Shown here: in pieces, positions 24,213 through 36,858 of the stretch
Layout: each line of letters begins with the position of its first letter
Numbering within the stretch: position 1 is the stretch's first letter
Assembly (NCBI GenBank): GCA_022826885.1
Contig: JAJDUB010000010.1
Span: 1-36,858 of the forward strand
Reading direction: 5' to 3'
Length of the DNA: 36,858 nt
Source of the DNA: Gammaproteobacteria bacterium
GTDB taxonomy: Bacteria > Pseudomonadota > Gammaproteobacteria > Eutrophobiales > Eutrophobiaceae
Position numbers and translations under genes: made by a program
The notes under the pieces: model-generated
Told to the model about the DNA's origin: nothing
The model's database searches: none
Seen by the model: only the letters and a program-made list of their open reading frames with translations

Positions 24213-24731
24213 ATGAGTTTTTTTGATCGCTGGTTTCAAGACAGAACCCGCTCCCTGGCGCGCCACACGTCGCGCCGGAGCTTTTTGCGCAAGGCCGGAG
24301 TCCTGCTGGTTGGCGCCGGCGCAGTACCTTTGCTGCCTGTTGCGAAAGCAAATACGGGACCGGATGACAGTTCGATTTCCGGACCCGAAGGCGACCCGGG
24401 GAAATGCGAATACTGGCGCAACTGCGGCATGGACGGTTTCCTGTGCACCTGTTGTGGCGGCAGTCATACCAGTTGCCCGCCCGGCACCGAAATGGCGCCC
24501 ATGACCTGGGTAGGCACTTGCAAGAACCCCGCTGACGGGCGTGATTACATTATTGCCTATAACGACTGCTGCGGGAAAAGCACCTGCAATCGCTGCATGT
24601 GCAATCGCAACGAGGGAGATCTGCCGAATTATTTTCCATCAAAGAGCAATGATATCAACTGGTGCATGGGCTCAAGCAACAACGTCTACCACTGTACGAC
24701 CACCATCCTGCTGGGTCTGGCAGTCAATTGA
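24213..24731 (+). CDS. mauA: TTQ-type amine dehydrogenase, light (catalytic) subunit
   Basis: A 172-residue precursor with a Tat signal (SRRSFLRKAG, 20-29) and a VAKA cleavage site near residue 46. The mature chain matches the MADH light subunit closely: fourteen cysteines in the family pattern (CEYWRNCGMDGFLCTCCGG, NDCCGK). Trp99 (MTWVGTC) and Trp150 (INWCMG) are 51 residues apart, exactly as are Trp57 and Trp108, which become the tryptophan tryptophylquinone cofactor. Asp74 and Asp118 correspond to the cofactor-biogenesis/catalytic Asp32 and Asp76. It should therefore be an active enzyme if matured. TTQ formation needs MauG and disulfide helpers (MauD, MauE), none encoded nearby. Periplasmic. 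The short form of the symbol covers both methylamine and aralkylamine types. Confidence 0.93.
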   Translation: MSFFDRWFQDRTRSLARHTSRRSFLRKAGVLLVGAGAVPLLPVAKANTGPDDSSISGPEGDPGKCEYWRNCGMDGFLCTCCGGSHTSCPPGTEMAPMTWVGTCKNPADGRDYIIAYNDCCGKSTCNRCMCNRNEGDLPNYFPSKSNDINWCMGSSNNVYHCTTTILLGLAVN

Positions 24732-24746
24732 CAACGTGCGTGCCGT

Positions 24747-26063
24747 ATGGGCGCTTCAATCAGTAACGACGAGATAGCAGCGCTGGTCCAACCGGACCGG
24801 GTGCACAAGCGGGTCTACACCGACCCCGGTATATTCGACCTGGAAATGGAGCGGATCTGGGGCAATGCCTGGATATTCATCGGGCACGAAAGCCAGGTGA
24901 AGTCCCCGGGTGATTTTTTTACCACCACTATCGGCAAACAACCGGTTATCGTCACCCGGCACAGCGACAACCGGATCTACGTGCTGTATAACCGCTGCGC
25001 CCACAAGGGCGCGCAGTTGACCGTAGCGCCGTGCGGCCATGCGCAGCAGTTACGCTGCGCGTACCACGGTTACGTATTCGATACTGCCGGCGCACTGGTG
25101 CATATTCCCCGGGGGGACGGCTACCGGGACTCGTCTTTCAATCGTGACAACCCGATGACCGGCATCCGCAGGGTTGCCAGGGTAGAGGTTTACCGGGGTT
25201 TTATTTTTGCCAGCCAGGCGCGGCAGGGCCCCGACCTGGCAAGCTGGCTGGGGCCGGCCATCACTTCCATCGACAATGCCGTCGACCGCTCTCCCACCGG
25301 CGAGCTTGAGATAACCGGCGGCACATTACGTTACATGCACGACGCCAACTGGAAGATCCTGCTGGAAAACGTATCCGACAACATGCATCCCGCCGTCACC
25401 CACCAGTCCGCCTGGCAACCTGCAAAACAGGCGGCCGGGGAATACCCTGAAGATCAGAAGCCTTTGCCGCTCGCCATGCTGGAGCCGTTCGGTTCCAGTT
25501 ACGATTTTTTCGACACCATAGCCATGACAACCTGCGGCAACGGCCATACCTGGTCCGGAGGGAATGCGACCATCCACATCGGCTACCCGCGCGAATCGAA
25601 ATACGTACGGGACCTGGTCGCGGCCCATGGGGAAGAGAAGACCGACCGGATACTTTCCCAGCAACGGCAGAACACCATCATCTATCCGAGCATCGCCTTC
25701 AAGAGCGCGTTGCAGACGATACGGGTTTACCGCCCCATCGCTGTCGACAGGACCATCCAGGAGACCTGGACGTTCAAACTGGGTGGCGTGCAGGATGACG
25801 TGCTGCACACTTCCGTGCTCTACAACCAGTTGATCTTCTCACCGTTTTCCATAGCCGGCCATGACGATTACGAAGCCTATCACCGCATCCAGCACGGCCT
25901 GCAGACCGAGGCTTCCGAGTGGGTAAGCCAGCACCGCCATTACGGCCGCGACCGGCGCAACGATGACGGTACGACCCAGGCGCCCGGCACCAGCGACATC
26001 GTGTTCCGTCACGAATTTCAAGCATGGAAGAATTATATGATATCCGCAGATGACGCAGATTAA
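24747..26063 (+). CDS. Rieske non-heme iron oxygenase, alpha subunit
   Basis: A 438-residue aromatic-ring-hydroxylating or demethylating oxygenase. The Rieske 2Fe-2S ligands are C84-x-H86 and C104-x2-H107. The mononuclear iron site is H214 and H219 (DNMHPAVTH) with bridging Asp211 and a distal Asp near 373. No small beta subunit or ferredoxin reductase gene is adjacent, so the electron donor must be encoded elsewhere or be the downstream flavoprotein. It starts 15 bases after the amine dehydrogenase light-subunit gene. Alpha-only Rieske enzymes include N-demethylases of betaines and stachydrine, which would fit an amine module; this is inference. The last seven codons (ISADDAD) and stop lie in one arm of an inverted repeat, so the native C-terminus may have been altered. 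Confidence 0.9.
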   Translation: MGASISNDEIAALVQPDRVHKRVYTDPGIFDLEMERIWGNAWIFIGHESQVKSPGDFFTTTIGKQPVIVTRHSDNRIYVLYNRCAHKGAQLTVAPCGHAQQLRCAYHGYVFDTAGALVHIPRGDGYRDSSFNRDNPMTGIRRVARVEVYRGFIFASQARQGPDLASWLGPAITSIDNAVDRSPTGELEITGGTLRYMHDANWKILLENVSDNMHPAVTHQSAWQPAKQAAGEYPEDQKPLPLAMLEPFGSSYDFFDTIAMTTCGNGHTWSGGNATIHIGYPRESKYVRDLVAAHGEEKTDRILSQQRQNTIIYPSIAFKSALQTIRVYRPIAVDRTIQETWTFKLGGVQDDVLHTSVLYNQLIFSPFSIAGHDDYEAYHRIQHGLQTEASEWVSQHRHYGRDRRNDDGTTQAPGTSDIVFRHEFQAWKNYMISADDAD

Positions 26064-26146
26064 CGCAGATGAAATCATGTCAGCCTGGACACGAAACCAG
26101 ACAACAAATAAAAATAATCTGCGCTAATCTGCGTCATCTGCGGATA
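26041..26146. repeat. Long inverted repeat (ATCCGCAGAT...CGCAGAT family)
   Basis: Arms at 26041-26070 and 26117-26146 are reverse complements over 30 bases with one mismatch, separated by a 46-base loop. Each arm consists of near-repeats of the heptamer CGCAGAT. Left-arm bases encode the end of the Rieske gene; the right arm ends 11 bases before the flavoprotein start. Elements of this composition recur in many bacterial genomes, so this is probably a mobile palindromic repeat that could also form a transcript hairpin. Confidence 0.75.
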
Positions 26147-26157
26147 ATAATCATTAA

Positions 26158-27612
26158 ATGTGGAAGCCCCCTGAGAGAATAAAGTACAAACCGCAGCCCG
26201 GGCCGAGTCCGACTGCGGAGGAGGCCCGATCGGCATTGCTGTTCTCACCGGTCAAGCTCGGCCCCATCACCCTGGAACAACGCACCTGGGTGCCGGCAAT
26301 GGTCCCATGGCGTTCCAACGAGGACGGGTTTGTCACCGATGACGTGCTGGACTGGTATGAACGATTTGCGAAAGGACAGCCGGGAGCCATAGTCATCGAA
26401 GCCACCGGTATCCGGGATATACCCAGCGGGCCGTTGCTGCGTATCGGCGACGACCGGTTCATACCGGGGTTGAGGGAGCTTGCTGACACGGTGAGAGCCG
26501 CCAGCGACGGGAAAACCCGCCTGCTGATCCAGGTGATCGACTTTCTCACCATTCGCCGCCGTCCGGACCCGGCCAGGTATTTTTCCCGTTTCCTGGTTAT
26601 CACCGACCATCACAGGGAAAAGCTGGGCGCCTTTGACTGGCCGGAAGAACAGATCAGGACACACCTGGCGGGCCTCCCTGATGAAGACCTGGATGCGGTC
26701 CTGACCGAAAGAGAACTGGAGGCGCTGCGGGTGGGATACCGGGAACGGGTCACCGATCTGCACCTGCCCCATGTAAGAGATCTACCGCAGGCAATGCCCG
26801 ATCTGTTCGCCCAGGCCGCTAGGCGCGCCCGGGAGGCGGGCATCGACGGGGTCGAACTCCATTATGCCCATGCCTATACGATGGCCTCGTTCCTGTCGGC
26901 GACAAATTCCCGTACGGACGGTTATGGCGGCAACCGGGAAAACCGCGTACGCCTGCCCCTGGAGGTTTTCCGGCATGTACGCGACGTTGTCGGCACCGAT
27001 TATTGCACAGGCTGCCGTTTCCTGTCCGATGAGTGCATCGACGGGGGAAGTACTGTCGAGGATGCCGTTTATTATGCAGTCGAATTTGCCGGGGCCGGCA
27101 TGGATTTCCTGTCTCTCTCACGCGGCGGCAAGTTTGACGATGCCAAACAACCGCAAATCGGCTGGGCGGCGTATCCCTATACGGGGCGCAGCGGGTATGA
27201 ATGCATGCCCGGCTATATATCCGATGAAACCGGCCCGTTCGGCAGAAACGTCGATCCCGTTGCCCGCATAAAGTCTGCCGTCAACGGGTCGGGTTTTACC
27301 ACACCCCTGGTCGTCATCGGCGGCATCCACGGATTTCAGCAGGCTGAGGCACTGCTCCGCGAGGGCAGGGCGGATATCATAGGCGCCGCCCGCCAGAGCC
27401 TTGCGGACCCCGACTGGTATCTCAAGCTGAGACTCGGCAAGGGAGACCAGGTAAGAGTGTGTGAATATACCAATTACTGCGAAGGACTGGACACGAAACA
27501 CAAGCAGGTGACCTGCCAGTTATGGGACAGGCTGCAACTTGATGAGCCGGGTATTAAATTATCGGTTGACGGGCGCCGCCGGCTGGTCGCCCCGGAGTGG
27601 AAAGAGTACTAG
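26158..27612 (+). CDS. Old Yellow Enzyme-like FMN oxidoreductase (TIM barrel), atypical
   Basis: A 484-residue flavoprotein with the OYE/2,4-dienoyl-CoA-reductase barrel: LFSPVKLGPITLEQRT at the start, GVELHYAHAY with the two substrate-binding His, NSRTDGYGGNRENRVR, and GGIHGFQQAEALL near the phosphate site. It is longer than simple OYEs (about 340-370 residues), owing to a charged insert at about residues 130-215, and lacks the NAD-binding C-terminal half of DCR or trimethylamine dehydrogenase. Three cysteines after the barrel (C435, C441, C453) recall the 4Fe-4S cluster region, but the canonical C-x2-C-x3-C spacing is lost. No ribosome-binding site is visible before ATG 26158. Flavin-dependent N-demethylation or ene reduction alongside the Rieske enzyme is plausible but unproven. 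Confidence 0.83.
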   Translation: MWKPPERIKYKPQPGPSPTAEEARSALLFSPVKLGPITLEQRTWVPAMVPWRSNEDGFVTDDVLDWYERFAKGQPGAIVIEATGIRDIPSGPLLRIGDDRFIPGLRELADTVRAASDGKTRLLIQVIDFLTIRRRPDPARYFSRFLVITDHHREKLGAFDWPEEQIRTHLAGLPDEDLDAVLTERELEALRVGYRERVTDLHLPHVRDLPQAMPDLFAQAARRAREAGIDGVELHYAHAYTMASFLSATNSRTDGYGGNRENRVRLPLEVFRHVRDVVGTDYCTGCRFLSDECIDGGSTVEDAVYYAVEFAGAGMDFLSLSRGGKFDDAKQPQIGWAAYPYTGRSGYECMPGYISDETGPFGRNVDPVARIKSAVNGSGFTTPLVVIGGIHGFQQAEALLREGRADIIGAARQSLADPDWYLKLRLGKGDQVRVCEYTNYCEGLDTKHKQVTCQLWDRLQLDEPGIKLSVDGRRRLVAPEWKEY

Positions 27613-27630
27613 GATACTTCTGCCCCAGGG

Positions 27631-28065
27631 TTACCCCATCTGGCGTTCCTTGATTTCATCCAGTGTTTTACAGTCAATGCACAGGGTTGCCGTCGGTCTT
27701 GCTTCAAGACGCTTAATTCCGATCTCCCCCCCGCAAATTTCGCAATAGCCGTAATCGCCTGAATCCAGCATCATCAACGACTCGTTGATTTTTTTGATGA
27801 GTTTCCGTTCACGGTCCCGCGTTCTCAGCTCAAGGGCAAACTCCTCTTCCTGGGTAGCCCGATCATTGGGGTCGGGGAAATTGGATGCCTCATCCTGCAT
27901 GTGGTGCACGGTTCGCTCTACTTCCTCCATCAGGGCCTGTTTCCAATCAGTCAGCATCTCGCGGAAGTGCTCGACCTGGGCAGGATTCATGTATTCTCCT
28001 GCCGCTGCCTTTCTGCTCATCGGCCTTGTATTGGGGGATTGCTCCCCCGTAGCGACGTTTTTCAT
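27631..28065 (-). CDS. dksA: RNA polymerase-binding transcription factor DksA
   Basis: A 144-residue DksA. It binds the RNA polymerase secondary channel and, with ppGpp, adjusts rRNA and amino-acid gene transcription. The coiled coil carries the acidic tip DPNDRA, and the zinc finger has CEIC and CIDC pairs (C-x2-C-x17-C-x2-C); the C-terminal [21 protein letters not shown] is typical. ATG 28065 gives the usual N-terminal length compared with Pseudomonas DksA; in-frame ATG 28110 (159 residues) and ATG 28020 (129 residues, weak aagg upstream) remain possible. The gene is convergent with the flavoprotein gene, 18 bases away, marking the boundary between accessory and housekeeping DNA. Confidence 0.95.
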   Translation of the reverse strand: MKNVATGEQSPNTRPMSRKAAAGEYMNPAQVEHFREMLTDWKQALMEEVERTVHHMQDEASNFPDPNDRATQEEEFALELRTRDRERKLIKKINESLMMLDSGDYGYCEICGGEIGIKRLEARPTATLCIDCKTLDEIKERQMG

Positions 28066-28183
28066 TTCATTCTTTACCGTACCGCACTTTATTGCGCTTC
28101 CCTTGCGCATTCACACAGTCCGTTTGCTTATTTGAAACCATATTATTACTTCGTGTCAATGTCTTTCAGGTATTTCTGCAATA

Positions 28184-28573
28184 TCAGGGCAATGTCACGA
28201 CTTCGGGGCTGCGCCAGCCCTCCTTTCTATGCTCTGCCGTTACAGACGTGTAAATCCCGCCGCGCACGTTGAAATCAGCAGTTATTCTCATAAACCTGGG
28301 AGAAATGGCGGCGACGAGGTCGGACAGTATCTTGTTGGTAACAGCCTCGTGGAATGCCCCCTCGTCACGGTACGACCAGATGTAAAGTTTGAGCGACTTC
28401 AGTTCTACGCATAACCGGTCCGGAACATAGCGAAGATCCAGGGTAGCAAAGTCAGGCTGGCCAGTCATTGGACACAGACAGGTAAACTCAGGCAGTTTTA
28501 TGCTGATAGTATAATCACGGTCGGGCTCCGGATTAATAAAAGTATCCAGTTTTTTGGATGGTGTTGCCGTCAT
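28184..28573 (-). CDS. queF: NADPH-dependent 7-cyano-7-deazaguanine reductase, short form
   Basis: A 129-residue QueF, which reduces preQ0 to preQ1 in queuosine synthesis. The catalytic Cys lies in [11 protein letters not shown], the QueF motif is ELKSLKLY, and the substrate-binding YRDEGAFHE follows. ATG 28573 has a good ribosome-binding site (gaggag). This is the unimodular (Bacillus-type) form; E. coli and many other gammaproteobacteria have the two-module form of about 280 residues. It lies upstream of dksA on the same strand with a 118-base gap, so co-transcription is possible. Confidence 0.95.
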   Translation of the reverse strand: MTATPSKKLDTFINPEPDRDYTISIKLPEFTCLCPMTGQPDFATLDLRYVPDRLCVELKSLKLYIWSYRDEGAFHEAVTNKILSDLVAAISPRFMRITADFNVRGGIYTSVTAEHRKEGWRSPEVVTLP

Positions 28574-28585
28574 GCTTCTCCTCAA

Positions 28586-28780
28586 TCATCCGGGTCAGAG
28601 GTTCCAATATATCAATTTTGGAAACGCCATGTCTAACATGTTACTTTATATTTAATGTAAAATATTAATTATATCAATTATATAAAGTCTATTATTAAAT
28701 AATAATATAAAGTTTTTTATTTGCATTTTTTCCGGCGCCTTACTTGTATATTTCCGTGCTAAACGGTATGGTTATAACTC
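28586..28780. promoter_or_regulatory. AT-rich divergent promoter region of queF and smc
   Basis: This 195-base spacer has a very AT-rich core (about 28641-28720), unlike the GC-rich surroundings. A candidate smc promoter is TTGCAT (28721-28726), an 18-base spacer, then TGTATA (28745-28750). The core may act as an UP element or a nucleoid-protein binding site. No RNA gene was recognised in it. Confidence 0.45.
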
Positions 28781-34344
<5,564 letters not shown>

Positions 34345-34348
<4 letters not shown>

Positions 34349-35928
34349 CCCGGCGTCAGTACCGTATTCCGGCCCGGCAGGGATGATTTCGAGACCGGGT
34401 AATCAAGGGAATAGTGCAGTCCACGGCTCTCCTTGCGGCGCAGGGCCGATTCGATGATCAGGTCCGCCGCCAGCGACAGGTTGCGCAGTTCTATCAGGTC
34501 GTTGTTGATACGGAAATTGCCGTAGTATTCATGGATTTCATCCTGGAGCAGTTTTATCCGGTGTTTGGCCCGTTGCAGGCGCTTGTCGGTACGCACAATG
34601 CCGACATAGTCCCACATGAAACGGCGGACCTCATCCCAGTTGTGGGATACCACGACTTCTTCATCCGAATCCGTAACCTGGCTTTCGTCCCACTCGGGCA
34701 GCATGGCGGGGTGGGCTTTCCGGTCGAGTTGGCGGTGAATATCCTTGCAGGTTGAATGGGCGAACACCACGCACTCCAGTAATGAGTTGCTCGCCATGCG
34801 GTTTGCGCCGTGGAGGCCTGAACAGGATACCTCGCCGATTGCATACAGCGAATCGACATCAGTTCGTCCATCTTTATCAATGATCACACCGCCACAGGTG
34901 TAGTGCGCGGCAGGCACCACCGGTACGGCTTCCCTGGTAATGTCAAAGCCGTACTGTATGCAGCGTGCATATATCGTCGGAAAGTGGTCAATGATGAAGT
35001 CCTTGCCCTTGTGGCTGATATCAAGATACACGCATTCACTGCCCAGGCGTTTCATCTCATGATCAATGGCCCGCGCCACGACGTCCCTGGGCGCCAGTTC
35101 TCCCCGCGAGTCGAACTTTTTCATGAAACGTGAGCCGTCAGGAAGCAACAAATTCGCCCCTTCACCACGTAACGCTTCGGAGATTAAAAATGATTTTGCT
35201 TCCTGGTGATACAGGCAGGTCGGATGAAACTGGACAAACTCCATGTTGGCAATCCTGCATCCTGCGCGCCAGGCCATGGCTATGCCGTCGCCGGTGCATA
35301 TATCCGGGTTGCTGGTATACAGGTACACCTTGCCGGCTCCGCCGGTGGCCAGCACCGTAAACCGTGAATTGAAAACTCTCACCCGGTCCCGCTCCTGGTC
35401 ATACACATAGGCGCCGACACAGCGGCCGTCCCTGATGATGAGATCGAGGCTGGTATGGAATTCGAACAGTTCGATATTTTCGTGGGCGCGGGTACAACTC
35501 TCAAGTGTGTTCTCGATCGCCTTGCCCGTGGAATCCGCCGCATGCAGGACGCGCCGGTGGCTGTGCCCGCCTTCCTGGTGCAAGTGATACTCCTGACCGC
35601 CTGAATTGGGAAACCGTGTGAAATTGACTCCCAGATCAATCAACCAGTCAATGCTCTTCCTGCCGTTTTCCACAACAAACCTGACTACGTCGGGATCGCA
35701 TAACCCACATCCGGTCCCAATCGTGTCATCAATGTGGGATTCGACTGAATCCCTGGCATGCAGGACTGCCGATACGCCACCCTGGGCATAGAATGTCGCC
35801 CCTTCTTTCAGGTCCGCCTTGGAAATCACCGTGACATGCGCATGGCGGGCCAGTTGCAAAGCCAGGCTCAAACCGGATGCGCCGCTACCGATTACCAAAA
35901 CATCGGAATGGTGCTGGTCGTTAATCAT
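34345..35928 (-). CDS. nadB: L-aspartate oxidase
   Basis: A 527-residue FAD enzyme converting L-aspartate to iminoaspartate, the first step of NAD synthesis. The dinucleotide-binding [15 protein letters not shown] is at the N-terminus. The fumarate-reductase-like catalytic region includes [17 protein letters not shown] and [18 protein letters not shown]; the [24 protein letters not shown] segment is diagnostic. The C-terminal helical domain is complete. It is divergent from rpoE, the arrangement seen in E. coli and many gammaproteobacteria. The length is normal for NadB. Confidence 0.97.
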
Positions 35929-36026
35929 ATACGTGCAATATACAGGCCGGGATAATATAATAGGCTATTTGCTTGTATTTAAGGAAACTCTGCTCTGGAA
36001 TTTCTCATCATCCGGCAACTGGCGCC
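35929..36026. promoter_or_regulatory. nadB-rpoE divergent promoter region
   Basis: A TATAAT at 35956-35961 is a candidate -10 box for rpoE, but its -35 is poor. ttaaggaaactctg (35979-35992) is identical to the reverse complement of the right end of the hairpin repeat at 20761-20774, so a solo repeat end sits in the rpoE leader. The same bases contain ggaaact, which only weakly resembles a sigma-E -35 element. Confidence 0.4.
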
Positions 36027-36605
36027 ATGGCTCATAACATATCCGACGAAATACTCGTAGAACGGGTAAAGCGTGGAGACAGGAAAGCGTTCGATGCTCT
36101 CGTGCTGAAATATCAGGGCAGGATTTTGAACCTGATATCCCGTTTTGTCCATGACCCCAGTGATGCCGGCGACGTTGCCCAGGAAGCTTTCATCAAGGCA
36201 TATCGTGCTTTGCCCAAATTCAGGGGCGATAGCGCATTCTATACCTGGATTTACCGAATCGCGGTAAATACGGCAAAGAATTACCTGGCTACAAGAGCGC
36301 GCCAACCCTTCGATACGGCTTCAGATTTTGATGACATGGAACAAATCGGCCACAGCGACACTCTAAGGGAACAGACGACCCCGGAGCGTTTGCTGCTTAC
36401 ACACGAACTTCAAGAGACTATAATAAGAGCAATTGAAGAGTTACCCGCAGATTTGCGCTCGGCAATTACCTTGCGTGAAATAGACGGGTTGAGCTACGAG
36501 GAAATTGCTACGGTAATGGCGTGTCCCGTCGGCACGGTGCGGTCACGGATTTTTCGTGCCAGGGAGGCGGTGGATAAACAATTGAAACCTTTACTTATCG
36601 ACTGA
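36027..36605 (+). CDS. rpoE: RNA polymerase sigma-E factor
   Basis: A 192-residue ECF sigma factor controlling the envelope-stress response. Region 2 (QGRILNLISRFVHDPSDAGDVAQEAFIKAYRAL, 32-64) and region 4 (LREIDGLSYEEIATVMACPVGTVRSRIFRARE) are intact and very close to E. coli RpoE, which has 191 residues. ATG 36027 gives the conserved N-terminus; an upstream in-frame ATG at 35973 would add 18 residues without similarity. Its anti-sigma gene rseA follows four bases later, so its activity is presumably released by DegS/RseP proteolysis. Confidence 0.96.
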   Translation: MAHNISDEILVERVKRGDRKAFDALVLKYQGRILNLISRFVHDPSDAGDVAQEAFIKAYRALPKFRGDSAFYTWIYRIAVNTAKNYLATRARQPFDTASDFDDMEQIGHSDTLREQTTPERLLLTHELQETIIRAIEELPADLRSAITLREIDGLSYEEIATVMACPVGTVRSRIFRAREAVDKQLKPLLID

Positions 36606-36609
36606 CTTT

Positions 36610-36858
36610 ATGAACGAAACTAAGAAAGAACAGTTATCTGCCTTCATGGATGATGAGATTGACGGCCTGCAAAAAGACCAGGTCGAGCAGATACTGAAAG
36701 ACCCTGAACTGTTGGATACCTGGTCCCGTTACCACCTGGTTTCTGACTGTCTGAAACGTAATCTTCCGGAACACCTGGACAGGGAACTGGCAGGGAAGAT
36801 TTCCAAATCCATTCATCAGGAACCTGCCATTGTCGCTCCTGGAGGCCTTTCCCGTTCA
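36610..36858 (+). CDS. rseA: Sigma-E negative regulator RseA, N-terminal part, cut by window edge
   Basis: The first 83 codons of an anti-sigma factor: MNETKKEQLSAFMDDEIDG, then LLDTWSRYHLVSDCLKRNLP, the anti-sigma domain signature of RseA. It starts four bases after the rpoE stop and remains open at the right edge, so the membrane segment and periplasmic domain lie outside. It holds sigma-E inactive at the inner membrane until envelope stress. Position and sequence both support the call. Confidence 0.93.
   Translation, partial: MNETKKEQLSAFMDDEIDGLQKDQVEQILKDPELLDTWSRYHLVSDCLKRNLPEHLDRELAGKISKSIHQEPAIVAPGGLSRS

Noticed and set aside
3077-24759. A shared 13-base string (atgggcgcttcaa) after the SDR gene and at the Rieske gene start
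   Set aside because: In a window this size several 13-base matches are expected by chance, and the contexts are unrelated.
28033-28048. A ggggga-ttgc-tccccc hairpin as a terminator or riboregulator near the dksA start
   Set aside because: It most likely lies inside dksA coding sequence; no U-tract follows. It only leaves some doubt about which dksA start is used.
35983-36012. A sigma-E autoregulatory promoter ahead of rpoE
   Set aside because: ggaaact followed by a tcatca-like -10 matches the GGAACTT/TCTGA consensus too weakly, and the bases also belong to a repeat end.

Overview
This window looks like chromosomal DNA of a GC-rich gammaproteobacterium. The right-hand quarter carries housekeeping genes in a gammaproteobacterial arrangement: dksA, queF, smc-ligA, nadB divergent from rpoE, and rpoE followed by rseA. 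The left three quarters are an accessory catabolic region. I cannot name the species. No tRNA, rRNA, CRISPR array, integrase or complete insertion sequence was seen, but several palindromic repeats are present.

Layout. (1) Positions 1-3072, plus strand: an overlapping acyl-CoA operon with the end of an acyl-CoA synthetase, a thiolase-fold protein lacking thiolase catalytic residues, its DUF35 Zn-ribbon/OB-fold partner, and an SDR dehydrogenase. (2) Positions 3092-14400, minus strand: eight tightly packed genes. Read in transcription order they are an exported SnoaL/NTF2-like protein, a Tat-exported bicovalent-flavin (BBE-type) oxidase, a luciferase-like monooxygenase, HyuA, HyuB (with a C-terminal zinc domain resembling the acetone carboxylase gamma subunit), an alpha/beta hydrolase, an NRAMP-like permease without the metal-site motifs, and an acyl-CoA synthetase. 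(3) Positions 14506-18145, plus strand and divergent: a three-subunit molybdenum hydroxylase (FAD, 2Fe-2S and Mo subunits). (4) Positions 18261-20528, minus strand: a TonB-dependent receptor. (5) Positions 20871-22806, plus strand: a second luciferase-like monooxygenase and a second alpha/beta hydrolase, paralogous to the first. (6) Positions 22913-27612, plus strand: both structural subunits of a TTQ (methylamine-type) amine dehydrogenase, a Rieske oxygenase, and an Old-Yellow-Enzyme-like flavoprotein. (7) Positions 27631-36858: housekeeping genes.

How they may work together (inference). Regions 2-5 read as one pathway. An outer-membrane receptor takes up a substrate, periplasmic flavin oxidation and cytoplasmic Mo-hydroxylation modify it, flavin monooxygenases and hydrolases open or cleave it, an ATP-dependent HyuAB-type enzyme hydrolyses or carboxylates an intermediate, and acyl-CoA synthetases feed products to the CoA enzymes of region 1. 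A heterocyclic, lactam/imide or ketone substrate fits best; the sequence does not show which. Region 6 looks like an amine or N-methyl catabolic module, but the genes that mature the TTQ cofactor are not in the window.

Three palindromic repeat families sit at gene 3' ends and encode the last codons and stops of their host genes. A roughly 158-bp chain of five hairpins lies in front of the second monooxygenase gene and may supply part of its promoter.
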